Positions 25,801 through 34,865 of a stretch of 64,000 bases of DNA are shown here, piece by piece; the stretch's first letter is position 1, and every line of letters starts with the position of its first letter. The stretch lies in assembly GCA_003993805.1 (NCBI GenBank), contig RSEF01000006.1, positions 24,890,169 through 24,954,168 on the forward strand, read 5' to 3'. Origin of the DNA: Himantopus leucocephalus (Eukaryota; Chordata; Aves; Charadriiformes; Recurvirostridae). The position numbers were made by a program, and so were the translations under genes. The notes beneath the pieces were generated by a model, which had not been told where the DNA came from, did not search any database, and worked only from the letters and a program-made list of their open reading frames with translations.

Positions 25801-28800
25801 CGGCGTGCAGCCCTGCCCCGGCGCCGGGGGGTCCCGCTGCCCCCGCGGCCGCGCACCGACGGCTCCGGCTCCGGTCCCGCAACGGCGCGGCTCCCGCTGC
25901 CGCTCCCCGCCGGGGCTCGCTGCCCCCCCGGGCGCACCCCCGGGCCGGGCCGGGGGCTCCCGCACGCTGCTGCCGGGGAAAGAGGCGCTGGGACCGCTGC
26001 ACCCACTGGGCCCCCGGTGACACTGACTGCGCCCGCCGCACGTCGCCCCCGCACACCATGCACACGCGTATGCACACATGTGTGCACCCACGTCGTATAC
26101 GTGCACAACTACTTGCAGGCAGACCCAGTGTGCTCACATGGCACACACACACAGAATGCACACTGCCTGCACGCACACCGCACACGCGTCCATATGCAGA
26201 CGTCTGGCTTGCACGCACACCCCCATGCGTGCTCACACACAGGCGCACACGCATGCACACGCTGCATGTGGCCTTCACACAAGAGCGATCACGTGCATTG
26301 TGCAGTTATACACACATGCCCTGCTTACACACACACCTGCAGGTGTGCACACACTCACATTGGATACACGCACACACGTAGGCATGTGCAAACACGGCTT
26401 ACACGCACACCACATGCACGTTCATAGCCACAGGCGCCGCACACACACACACAGCTCTGCATGCACACACGCATTCCCACACATGTGTGCACACACGTTC
26501 CCACGCACACACGTGTGACGCTCCCAGGCGTGCACTCACAGGGCTCGCACCCCCACGCGCAGCCACCAACGGCCCTGGCAGAGCTGGTGGCAGCCAGGCC
26601 TGCTCCCCCAGGGCTGCGCCAGCACCCGCCCCCCCGATCCGCGGAGCCCCCCCAGCCCCTCACCTCCACTTGGTGCGCCGGTTCTGGAACCAGGTCTTCA
26701 CCTGGGCGTCCGTCATCTTGAGGGCCTTGGCCAGGGCAGCACGCTCGGCCGAGGCCAGGTACTTCTGCCGGTGGAAGCGCTTCTCCAGCTCGCAGATCTG
26801 CAGGCGGGTGAAGGAGGTGCGCGGCTTCTTCTTCTTGGGGGGGGTGCGGTTCTGGTAGGGGTGACCTATACGGCGTGTTACAGTGAAGGGTGAGAGGGCC
26901 ACTGGGGGGGACACGGGAGGAGGGGGGGGATGAGAGGCAAAGAAGCAAGCAGCGACACATCAGCAGAGGGGCTCCGGCTCCCGGGGGCTCTGGGCTGGGG
27001 ACCCCCCCCCGCTGCGAAGCCGCCGCTTCCCCGCCGACACCCGCGCACGGGTTGCAAAAACGCGGCGGCGGCGGCCCCGGCGCTTTCCCCGGGCGCCGCG
27101 GGCACCCACCGGGCACCGCTCGGCTTTGGCGGCGGGGAAGGCGGCCGCTCGCCCGGCGAAGTGCCGGGGGGGGCGGGCGGGAGGGGAGCCGGTAGCGGCA
27201 GCCGGTCCCGGCGCCGGGCCGGGGCTCTGCGCTTCGTGCGAACGGGACTCGGTTTAATTTCGTTTGGGCGCGGCGGTAACCGCCGCCCTCCTCGGCCCCG
27301 GCGTTTCGTACCCGGGAAATAACTCACCGGGCTGGAAACGGGAGTTGCGATTCTGTTGGTTTGGTTTGGGGGGTTTTCTTTTCTTTTTTTTTTTTTTTTT
27401 TTTTCCCCCCCCNTTTTTTTTTTTTAATTTCCCCCCACGAAAAAAATAAGTGGGGAAAACTCGCGGCGTGTCTCAGCCGGGCCGGGCCGGAGCTCCGTGA
27501 AAATCAGCCCGTTGCCTGCCAGGGGAACGGCCCGTTTGTTCGCCCGCGGCCCTGCCCGAGCCAAGCGCCACCGGCTCGAAATTAAACGTGAACTTGCAAA
27601 AATCGGGCCTCGGTTTCCGCCGCCGGGAAAAGGGGCCGGTGCGGGCGCTGCAGGAGCCGGGGCTGATTTTTTTCCCCCGTTGCAATTTCGTTGCTTTTTT
27701 TGTTTGTTTGTTTGGGGTTTTTTTTTAAATTTTCGTTGTTGGAGTTTTTGCTTTGTTAGCGCCGAAGGACGAGCCCAGATACACCTGGAAACGGCGGCGG
27801 GTCCGGAAAGCGGCTCCGGCCCGAGCCCGGCTCGGCTCGGGGTTGCAAAAAGTCCCTTTTGGCAGGGGAAAGGCTGAGCCGAATACCCGCAGCCGGAGAA
27901 AAACAGCCCGGTTACGGTACGCACGGGAAAAACAGCCGTACGAGCGGCCGGCAACCGGCCGGCCTTCCCGGGCGAGCGAGGGCCGGGGCCGCCGGGGTCC
28001 CCCGCCGCCGGGCCGGGCTGGGCTGTGCCTCCGAAATAACCCTCTGTTTTAAAGGAAACTTTCCCCGGGTGTTGGGTCGGGTGGCGGGGCAGGGGGGAAC
28101 GGGCAGCCGTGCCCGGGGATGGCGGGAGGTGGTGTGCGGAGTTTGCCGTCCCGTTTTGTCCCTGCCCGCCTTTCCCGGGCCGCATCCCGGGGACCAAAAN
28201 NNNNNNNNNNNNNNNNNNNNNNNNNNNNNNNNNNNNNNNNNNNNNNNNNNNNNNNNNNNNNNNNNNNNNNNNNNNNNNNNNNNNNNNNNNNNNNNNNNNA
28301 AAAAAAAACCACAAAAAAACAATCAAAGAAAAACAAAACAAAAAAGAGAAATCAAACAAAAAAAACCCCCACCCCAAACCCAAGGCATTTAGAGGGGACT
28401 GAATGCGCGCCCGATTTTCCACCCCTTCTTGTTCCTGGCCTCCTCCAGGACCTACTTCCCAAGGTGATCCGGGCCGCCCTCTCCACCCGGGGCCGGATCC
28501 TGCTTTCCACGGCGGGCACCGGCCGCCGCGCCGAGGCCGGGCGGCGGGGAAGGGAGCGGGGCGGCGGGAGCAGGGAGGGAAAGGGGGGAGCGGGGTCCCG
28601 GTGGCCCGACTCACCTGTGAACCTGTCTTTTGTATACCGCCTGTTGCTCTCCATCCAGGGGAAGGTGAGCCCCGTGAGACTGTTCATGCCGTTCACCGCC
28701 GGCACGGCGGCGGAGAGGGGCTGGTGCACGCCGCCGGCCACCGGGCGATGGGCCGGGACGCGGATCACCCCCCCGGCCGAGCTCAAGGTGTTGCCGTTCA

Positions 28801-29083
28801 TGCTCACCGCCATGTTCACGTTGTAGGAGCCGGGCAGGCCGCCCATGCTGCAGGAGGTGCCGGTGTAGGCGCCGGCCGCGCCGCCGCTCGCCCCGTAGCC
28901 ACCCGTGACCGTGTTGTAGGCGCTGCCCACGATGCAGCCCAGCCCGTAGTCCGCCGAGTCCTGCAGCCGCGGGTGCGAGACCATGCAACTGCCCGGCTCC
29001 GAGGTGTTGAGGATCTGGTCGATGCCGAAGCTGATGGGCTCGGCTTGGCCTTGGTGCAGGTGGTGAGCCCCGAGGTGCTCCAT
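22602..29083 (-). CDS. TLX1: TLX1 (HOX11) homeobox transcription factor, whole coding span (3 exons, join of 29083-28615, 26901-26664, 22824-22602)
   Basis: TLX1 is a nuclear sequence-specific transcription factor of the NK-like (NKL) class; in vertebrates it is required for spleen formation and helps specify hindbrain, spinal cord and sensory neurons. The spliced product is 309 residues with the upstream exon 2 acceptor, or 297 with the downstream one. Visible landmarks in 309-residue numbering are a Groucho-binding eh1-like motif SFGIDQIL at 18-25, the family hexapeptide region FPWM at 141-144, a basic stretch KKKKPR at 179-184, a homeodomain at about 180-239 with WFQNRR at 227-232, and the conserved tail ending in SACE. 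The recognition helix has threonine (T226) at homeodomain position 47, the TLX-family hallmark. The N-terminus MEHLG and the tail separate TLX1 from TLX2 and TLX3, from family knowledge. The start at 29083 has a good Kozak context (GGCATGG). No frameshift or lost key residue is seen. Confidence 0.97.
23471..23605 (+). mobile_element. CR1 LINE 3' fragment in TLX1 intron 2
   Basis: This short fragment has the CR1 tail words GGACATTTTTAAGAACAGG, TTGGACACGTGTCTGTC, GATCCTGCTGAG, GGGGATTAGG and GGTCCTCTCCAGCACT. It is antisense to TLX1. The terminal octamer repeats are not recognisable, so it is an old, eroded copy. Confidence 0.75.
25690..26050. other. CpG-rich patch within TLX1 intron 2
   Basis: This short stretch is dense in CpG and ends where the CA-rich low-complexity tract begins. 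It has no recognisable exon. It may be the downstream margin of the TLX1 CpG domain. Confidence 0.5.
26040..26525. repeat. CA/CACACG-rich low-complexity tract in TLX1 intron 2
   Basis: About 480 bases are dominated by irregular CACAC, GCACAC, CATGCA and CACACG words without a fixed unit, so this is a decayed CA microsatellite or minisatellite. On the minus strand, the sense of TLX1, it is GT-rich. The long reading frames across it are low-complexity artefacts. Confidence 0.75.
26664..26901 (-). CDS. TLX1: TLX1 coding exon 2 (most of the homeodomain), longer form using the upstream acceptor
   Basis: The exon carries HPYQNRTPP, the basic KKKKPR stretch and the homeodomain through WFQNRRTKW. 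It ends in TGGAG before a GTGAGG donor (intron begins at 26663), phase 2. Two acceptors fit. The upstream one opens the exon at 26901 behind a long pyrimidine tract ending CCCCCCCAG and adds [12 protein letters not shown] in frame. The downstream one opens it at 26865 after CCGTATAG. With the first base from exon 1, both give an unbroken frame (GTG GCC, or GGT CAC). The extra 12 residues match the ALxPF...TRRIGHPY segment recalled for TLX2 and TLX3, so the longer form is probably normal. The pyrimidine tract also favours it. Confidence 0.85.
26902..28614 (-). other. TLX1: TLX1 intron 1
   Basis: The GTGAGT donor is at 28614 and the preferred acceptor AG at 26903-26902 (alternative AG at 26867-26866). 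The intron is CpG-rich at both ends and contains a 100-N gap (28200-28299) and a single N inside a T/C homopolymer block near 27390-27425. About 27.35-27.43, 27.66-27.75 and 28.30-28.38 kb are A- or T-rich low-complexity stretches. No coding sequence is seen in it. Confidence 0.9.
28200..28299. other. Assembly gap, 100 N, inside TLX1 intron 1
   Basis: Exactly 100 N with A runs at both edges. It lies 315 bases from the exon 1 donor, so the coding frame is unaffected. Confidence 0.98.
28615..29083 (-). CDS. TLX1: TLX1 coding exon 1 (residues 1-156 plus one base)
   Basis: This 469-base exon encodes the N-terminal regulatory half: [10 protein letters not shown], the eh1-like repressor motif at 18-25, a Gly/Ala/Ser-rich linker at about 60-85, the VIRVPAHRP block at 106-114 shared by TLX proteins, and [16 protein letters not shown] at 141-156. 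It ends in ACAG followed by a strong donor GTGAGT (intron begins at 28614), leaving phase 1. The Gly/Ala-rich linker looks much shorter than in mammalian TLX1, where my recollection is of long glycine runs. The opposite strand is also open across this exon, which is a composition effect of GC-rich coding DNA. Confidence 0.96.
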
Positions 29084-29235
29084 GCCGCCGCCGCCGTCGC
29101 CGCCGCCCGGGAGCCGCCGCCCGGCCCCGGCCGCGGAGCCGCGCACAACCGACGCCCCGGGGCACCGGGGCCGGACCTCCGCCCCGGGCAGGGCAGCACA
29201 GCCCCGCACCGCCCCGAAACACGGCAACGGAGGCG

Positions 29236-29480
29236 CGCACAGCCGGGACACGCCGGCTACGCGCTCGGTCCCATAGCACGGCAGTCGCGCACCCCGGGAC
29301 ACGCCAGCAGAGCCACGCACAACCGGGACACGGCAGCTACGCGCTCAGCCCGACGACACGACAGCAGAGCCATGCGCGACCGAGGCACGGGAGCTAAACA
29401 ACCCCGCAGCCCAGGACACGACAGCCGAGCCCAGCCCAGGCACAGGAGCCGCACACTCGAGGCACAACCACGCCGCACAC
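29236..29480. repeat. Degenerate GC-rich tandem repeat in the TLX1 leader or promoter
   Basis: A motif built around CGCACA..CCGGGACACG recurs at 29236, 29288 and 29316, and decayed forms (GACACGACAGC.GAGCC) continue at about 29355 and 29414. The copies at 29236 and 29316 are 80 bases apart and match at 28 of 31 positions by eye. The array lies 150-400 bases upstream of the TLX1 ATG. Confidence 0.6.
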
Positions 29481-29767
29481 CCCCACTGCACCCAGGAGAC
29501 GAGAAGCGACCCCCCCACACACCCACCCACCCACGCCCACTGGTCCCACTCCGATGAGTCCCAGCACCCCCAACGCCACCAAGACACAACCACCCCGAGC
29601 CAGGAGCCACTCACCCAAGACACGTACACATACAGACACACGAAGGCGCCCCGGGAGGAGGGGGGACGGGGGACACCGCCGCGGGCGGTGGGGAGCCGAG
29701 AGCCCCGCGGAGCGGAGCGGAGCGCGGCCGCGGAGTGCGAGTGCGAGCGCCCCGCCGCCCCGCTTGC

Positions 29768-29777
29768 CCATCAATCA
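29768..29777 (-). promoter_or_regulatory. PBX-HOX type composite site TGATTGATGG
   Basis: The minus strand reads TGATTGATGG, an exact fit to the TGATNNATNN bipartite consensus bound by PBX with a HOX partner. A TGACAG MEIS/PREP half-site lies 71 bases upstream at 29848-29853, an arrangement common in TALE-regulated promoters. Function is inferred from motif identity and position near the TLX1 start. Confidence 0.4.
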
Positions 29778-29814
29778 CGCTACCCCAGGCCTGCTGCTCC
29801 CGGGCCCTCACTCT

Positions 29815-29822
29815 CCATTGGC
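29815..29822 (-). promoter_or_regulatory. CCAAT box (GCCAATGG) of the TLX1 promoter
   Basis: This is a perfect NF-Y type CCAAT core on the coding strand, about 730 bases upstream of the ATG and at the edge of the CpG-rich leader. Confidence 0.45.
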
Positions 29823-29909
29823 TGGATGCTGAAAGGAGCCGAGTGAATGACAGCAGAGAAGAGCACACGAGAAAAGGAGTTTCTTCTTCCCCAGCTCCCC
29901 CCCAAACTT

Positions 29910-29939
29910 CCCCCCCCCCCAAAAAAAAAAAAAAAAAAA
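29910..29939. repeat. C11-A19 homopolymer pair upstream of TLX1
   Basis: Eleven C followed directly by 19 A. On the TLX1 sense strand this is a T tract followed by a G tract, between the TATA-like motif and the CCAAT box. Confidence 0.75.
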
Positions 29940-30751
29940 CCCCAACCCCAAAAAATTCACCACTCGGCTAAGCCTTATAAAGTCAGCGCTGGGTGCGCAC
30001 AAGGCATCGGGGTGGGTAAAGCGGCAGGTACTGGGCAGCAGAAGGGGACTTTTTGTTCCGCAGTTTGTGGCCGTGAGCTTTTTGGGGAGGGGGTCTTGGC
30101 TGCCACTCCCCGCGGGGGGGTGTCGGGGCGCTGGGGCTGGCATGGGGCTGCAATCCCCCCGTGTGCCACCAGCTGATCCCGTGTGGGGAGTGAAACCGAG
30201 GGACCCCCTCCTGGAGGGATCCCAGAGCTGCCGCCCCCCTTTTCTCCGGAGGGGTGTTCTCAGTTTCAAAAGTCAACACCTCTCAAAAAGCCGAAGAGGA
30301 GGAGGAGGAGGGCGCTCCCCCATGTCCAGACCCCAGAACGGCGACACGGGGGGCAGTCAGGAGGGCCCCCACCGGTGCCCAGGCCCGTGGAGGGGTTATC
30401 ATGGGAGGAGGCAATGAGCACCTGGGGGCGTACCCCCCCCCCCCCCCGGAGAACGGGGGGTCTCGTTCCCCCGGGAGGAGGGCCGGCCCCAGCTGCTCCC
30501 CCCGGGGCAGAGGCGCAGACCGCGGCAGGGTGAGGGCTGAACGGATCACCCGCTGCTGCCGGCTCCGCCGCCGCCCCCTCCCGCGCCTGCCCGCGGGGAG
30601 ATGAGTGTTTTTCGTTTAAAAAAAAAAAGAAAGAAAGAAAAAAAAACAATTAAAAATTGAAAACCACTGCTGTAATTTGCTGCAAAACTTGTTCTGGTCC
30701 TGACACTCCAGCTGCGGAGGGTCCCACAAGACAGCCCACTCTGGGGTATCC

Positions 30752-30774
30752 CCCATGCAATACAAATGCATGGG
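30752..30774. other. Perfect 8-bp inverted repeat, 7-base loop
   Basis: CCCATGCA and TGCATGGG flank ATACAAA. The centre also carries overlapping ATGCAAT and AAATGCAT POU-like words. It lies about 0.8 kb beyond the TLX1 promoter, just before the CA-rich tract. Confidence 0.5.
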
Positions 30775-30785
30775 AATAGCAAGTC

Positions 30786-31130
30786 ATGCCCATGCACTCA
30801 GGTACACCTCCTCACTCACCTCCATCCACATCCTCACACACAATCCCACTCACACAGCCTCACCCTCGCAAAGATGCACACATGCTCACAAACACCCTCA
30901 TGAGCTCACAGGCACCCATGCTGCCACGTAGTCCCACACATTCAATTGCACATGCACCTACATTTGTGCACACTTGTTCACACCCCCTCCATTCTCCCAG
31001 ACACTTAGAACCCTCCCTGAACCCCCAAATTTACACATGCATGCATTCTTGCTCACACCTTCACAACGGTATTCATTCACACACACAACATGCATTGACA
31101 CACCCGCAGACACACACACACTGACACACC
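30786..31130. repeat. CA/CTCACA-rich low-complexity tract upstream of TLX1
   Basis: Irregular CTCACA, CACACA and CATGCA words run for about 340 bases on the plus strand, with the same texture as the intron 2 tract but interrupted by more T. No coding sequence is supported. Confidence 0.65.
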
Positions 31131-34100
31131 AGTGCTCGTGGGTTCCTGCCACCCTCACCCCAGCCACAACCCTGCTGTGACACCCCAAGACCCCCACTGG
31201 GGACCCACCACTATCACCATACCCACCACAATGGCCCTACACCGGGGAGGCTGTGGGGGCACAGCGGGCAGCAGCAGCTCATGTCCACCCCTTGGCCCCT
31301 TGCCCAGCCGATGCCCGATGCCCGGCCAGCCCGCTCCCCCCCGCGCCGCCCAGCCCTGCCTGCCTGCCGGGGTCAGGTTTCCCCCCCTCCCCGTACCTGC
31401 CTCAGTTCTTGACTTCTGAACTCTTCAGGGAACTCGCTGGCGCCAGCTCCATCAACCAAAGTCCTTGTGGTTAGGAGGAGCTGGGAGGGGAGGGAGGGAG
31501 AGGGCTGGGGGCCAGCTGGGGCTGGGGGGTTGCCCTCGGGCAGGGGGTCTTCTCATCCCCCAGGGCTGCGGCTGCCTTTGCCCTTCTCCAGGACCAGCCT
31601 GGACCTCTCCTTCAACCCCTTTCCACATGAGGAACGTGGGGCAGAGCCCATTTACCAGCCCTGAGCATGTCAGGTTGTCCCCACAGGGAAGCAGCAGAGC
31701 ACGCCATGCCAGTCCCGCACAGTGCCACAGACACCCTGCCAGCCAGTTCTGACATCCAGAGGGACTCAGCTCCGCTGCCGAGACCGGGGAGGTGCCCTCT
31801 CTCCAGTAAATGACACAGCCGTCTGATGCTGCTTGCACATCCCAAAGGCCCCCGTCGATGCCAGGCAAAGCCTTCCCTGCTCTAGAGATCCCCCAGGCTG
31901 AGCAGATGCCGAGGGCCCCAGAGGGACTGGCCCCAAGAAATCACAAGGTCACCACCAGTGAGCCAGGCTGGCTACTGAGGGTCACAGCCCCCAGCTGCTG
32001 AGCCCAAGGTAGGGGCGTTTGGGCAGTAAAAACTGCCCAGAGAGAGACTAAAGCTAAGTCGGGTCTTTCTCTGCCCAGGACCCAGTGAGGACAAAAGAGA
32101 AGGGCAGGCTGAGATTCAAGACTCCTGGAAGTCAATGGGAATTATTGATGGGTTTTGGGATGATGCACAGCCCAAGGATTTTATCCCTGCACAAGCCGCA
32201 GACCTCACCTGCAGCCTTGGAAAAGCCACGCAGCTCATGGCATTGGAAGTTTGGGCACTGCACGGCTAAGCCTCAGGAAACACCCAGTTCAGATGCTCCA
32301 GTTCAAATTGCACCCAGCCTCAGTTTCCCCTTGGGCTCCCTGTGGCTGGGGCTCAAGCAGTGCTGTAGAGCACGAGGCTCTGGAAATGCCCTGTCTCATG
32401 GGAGCTGGCAACTCATTTGTCGCCTTTGCATCCAACTCCCTAATTCCGGGGCTAAAGAGGACTTTCGTTCTCTAAGGACATGCAGTGTTGCAAGTTCACA
32501 CACCAGGACAAATCAGGGCCAGCCTTGGTGCTTTCAGGTTCACATTCCCATAGGAGAGTTTACAAGGTCAGCACCCACTTCGAGGTGCATCCAATGATCC
32601 TACAAATGGATCCCTGGGGTGCTGGGCAGAGGCACCCCAGTCCGGCCAGTTCTGCCTGGCTGGTGCTTGGAGGTAGATCCCCAGCCAACATCCTCCCACC
32701 TGCTGAGGGCTGGATTTGTCCGTCTTTGCTAGGGGTCTGGATATCAAGGCCTGCAAAAAATAATTCAGAGATCATACTCTAAGCAGAGCCCGGGAAGACA
32801 GGTATTCTCAGATGTTTGCCCAAAGAGCTATTTAGGGAAATGGCATTTCTTTTCTGGCCAGAGAAATCCTTTTCTGCAGGAAGCATCAACAAGATGGATC
32901 AGCCCTCTTCAGAGGTGGAAGAAAGCCTCCAATGCTGGAGCTGACATATGCACTAAGTTGCTGGAAAATCAGCGCGTTGAAGAGCTCAATGCCCTTGGTC
33001 CCTACTTCTTCAGAGCGTCTTACCCCCTCCAAGCACCCATGGCCACTTATGTATTCCTGCCAGCCTTGAAACTTTTGTCCTGTTTCATCTGCCGCGAGCA
33101 GCTGCTGGGACAGACTTGTTTCCAAAGCAGTGGCTCCATCCTGCCCCAGCTGAGGGTTGGGAGCTCAGTACATCTGTGCAAGGAGACGGCAATGGAGACG
33201 AGGGCCCTTCCCGTGCGGCATAAGGCTCCCCTCTCCCTGCCCATGAAGGCCTGGGGATCCTTTCTCAGGTTCTCTCATTGATCGGGTGCATCTGCCTCCT
33301 GCTAGCCGAGAAGGGCAGTCCCGCCAGGGCCTGACCTCCACCCTCCATTCCCATTTTCTTCTGCCTTGATGGCTTTCTCCCCTTAGCCACTGAGCTCCTC
33401 TGCAGCTCGGGGCTCCCGGGAGCTCGGCGTCACAAGCTGCCTCCCAGCCTCGCAGCTGCCGGCCGGGACACTGCTGCGAAATACAAGCCCTCCTGCAGGG
33501 ACCGGGGACAAAAGTGGCGTGTCTGGGACCTTGGCAAGGTCCCAGCAAAACGCACCAGGCTCGCTCCAAAACCCGCGCTTCGAGCAGCGCTTCTGGAACC
33601 TGTAAAATCCTCCCGTTTTCCTAAAAGGAGAGGGAGCGGCTCTGCCGCAGGCAGGTGCGCGGCGACAAACGCACCCGCACCCCATCAGCGGAAGGGTGCA
33701 CCCCGACTCCTTCCCTTCCTCGCTCCGTAATTCGTTTAATTCGTTGGGCTGAGGGCTCCCCCAGCCCCGGGTGATTATTCACCCCTCCACACATCCATCA
33801 CCTCCCGCCGCTCTTTCTCTCCCGCCCCGACCCCTGTGAAATCAATTACGGCGGAGGAGCCGGTGCCCATGCGGTCCTCGCTGCCGTCGGGGCTCTGCAT
33901 CTCGGCGCTGCCGCCCCCACCGCGTCACGTCGCAAATGTCGCGACAGCCGTCGACAGCGAAGCGGGGCGACCCCCCGCACCAACCAGGCGGCCTCCCGCG
34001 GCGGTGCGGGCTTCCCAGCGTGGAATCTCGTTTTCCGCAATTCCCACCGAGACCCACTCCCGTACGGACGGTCCCCGGAGCCCCCCGCCCCGCCGGCGGC

Positions 34101-34139
34101 GGCTTTTCCCCGGCTCCGCGGGAAGGGCGGGCCGCGCGT

Positions 34140-34430
34140 CCTGCGCATTAAAAGCAATTAACACCATTTGGGGAATTTTTAATTGCTCTATAAAGCACGC
34201 TGTAAATAATTACTCCCAGCTCTGTTGATCCCTCGAATACGCACTGACAGTTGTAATTTATGGCTTTGGAAACGTGGCCCCTTGTATTCAGCATAACTCC
34301 TTATTACAGTAATGACTTAGCGCCGCTGCACTTAATGAGTATAAAGTGCCCGGCGCAGCGGGAGCCGCAGCATCACACGAACTTCGCCCGCAACAATATT
34401 TCTCCCCTTTATGGTTACAAACGACCGAGG
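34140..34430. promoter_or_regulatory. Strong candidate conserved element with an inverted homeodomain pair
   Basis: AT-rich text inside a CpG island. AGCAATTAA (34153-34161) and TTAATTGCT (34179-34187) form a perfect 9-bp inverted repeat around 17 bases. Further on are GTAAATAATTAC, GTTGTAATTTATGG, ACTTAATGAG and CAACAATATTTCTC. Retained CpGs within an AT-rich block suggest constraint. Confidence 0.5.
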
Positions 34431-34865
34431 GGCTACGCGGTAATACGGCGGGGACGGAGCGGCGGGGCCGGGGGAGAGCAGCAGGGCCCGGGCCGGGAGC
34501 GCGGCCGGCTCCGCGCTCTGTCAACGACTTCTCCGGGGGCAGTCGTTACCTACCAAAAATAAGTATTTAGAGCAGTCCGCAAACTCCCCTCTCGCCTCCT
34601 TGTAGCCGCTGGCTGCCTGGAGAAAATCGGTTCAGGAGAGGGAAGAGAACGGTCACAACTCATCGCACCTACAGGCGCACGCAACGCGGGTGCCGGGGAG
34701 TCCCGAAGGACAGGTCGGCCTGCACCCACCGCCCCCCCGGCTGCCTCGGGCCTGACCGGCTCCGTGCAACAGGCCGGGGGTCCCTCATCCCTCCCGGCCC
34801 CCCCCCCCCCGGCCGGGAGGGGAGGGAGCAGGGTGGTGGCCGACGAGGGCTGAAGTGCCCGGCGG

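Larger units (their letters stand above)
22825..26663 (-). other. TLX1: TLX1 intron 2
   Basis: The 3.8 kb intron runs from the GTGAGG donor at 26663 to the AG at 22826-22825. It contains a CR1 fragment inserted on the opposite strand (about 23471-23605), ordinary GC-rich spacer, a CpG-rich patch (about 25.69-26.05 kb) and a CA-rich tract (about 26.04-26.52 kb). No additional exon is recognisable. Confidence 0.9.
26560..29780. other. CpG-island domain over TLX1 exons 1-2 and promoter
   Basis: CpG dinucleotides are dense through exon 2, both ends of intron 1, exon 1 and the leader, broken by homopolymer and gap segments. Such a broad CpG domain is typical of developmental homeobox genes, which are often Polycomb targets in vertebrates. 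Boundaries are by eye. Confidence 0.7.
29084..30000 (-). promoter_or_regulatory. TLX1: TLX1 5' leader and proximal promoter, CpG-rich
   Basis: The 0.9 kb upstream of the TLX1 ATG is CpG-dense up to about 29.78 kb. On the minus strand it contains a CCAAT box (GCCAATGG, 29822-29815), a PBX-HOX type bipartite site (29777-29768), and a MEIS-type TGACAG on the plus strand (29848-29853). A TATA-like CTTTATAAGG lies at 29982-29973. The CCAAT box lies downstream of that TATA-like motif, so they probably do not serve one start site. If the CCAAT box is used, initiation would be near 29.73-29.76 kb. The start site is inferred, not seen. Confidence 0.6.

Noticed and set aside
25690..26427. 245-codon plus-strand frame rich in His, Thr and Cys
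   Set aside because: The His/Thr content comes from translating the CA-rich tract. The upstream part is a CpG-rich patch with no coding signature.
27424..28614. 396-codon minus-strand frame and several frames spanning the intron 1 gap
   Set aside because: They read through 100 Ns and through intron 1 past the strong exon 1 donor. They have no homology-like content.
22602..29083. TLX3 or TLX2 rather than TLX1, because of the [13 protein letters not shown] segment
   Set aside because: The N-terminus [10 protein letters not shown], the linker, and the tail ending in [10 protein letters not shown] are TLX1-type. The ALSPF segment is shared ancestry of the family.
28403..29557. 384-codon open frame on the plus strand antisense to TLX1 exon 1 and leader
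   Set aside because: It is the mirror of GC-rich TLX1 coding sequence plus the GC-rich leader repeat. The translation is R/G/A/P/H-rich with no domain, as expected from stop-codon depletion opposite a GC-biased exon.
29973..29982. CTTTATAAGG as the TLX1 TATA box
   Set aside because: It is 160 bases upstream of the only good CCAAT box and is followed by a T19-G11 homopolymer pair. That order is wrong for one core promoter, so I kept it only as a TATA-like motif.
31130..31180. A simple satellite or CRISPR-like array in the CA-rich tracts
   Set aside because: There are no regularly spaced identical repeats with unique spacers, and the genome is vertebrate.
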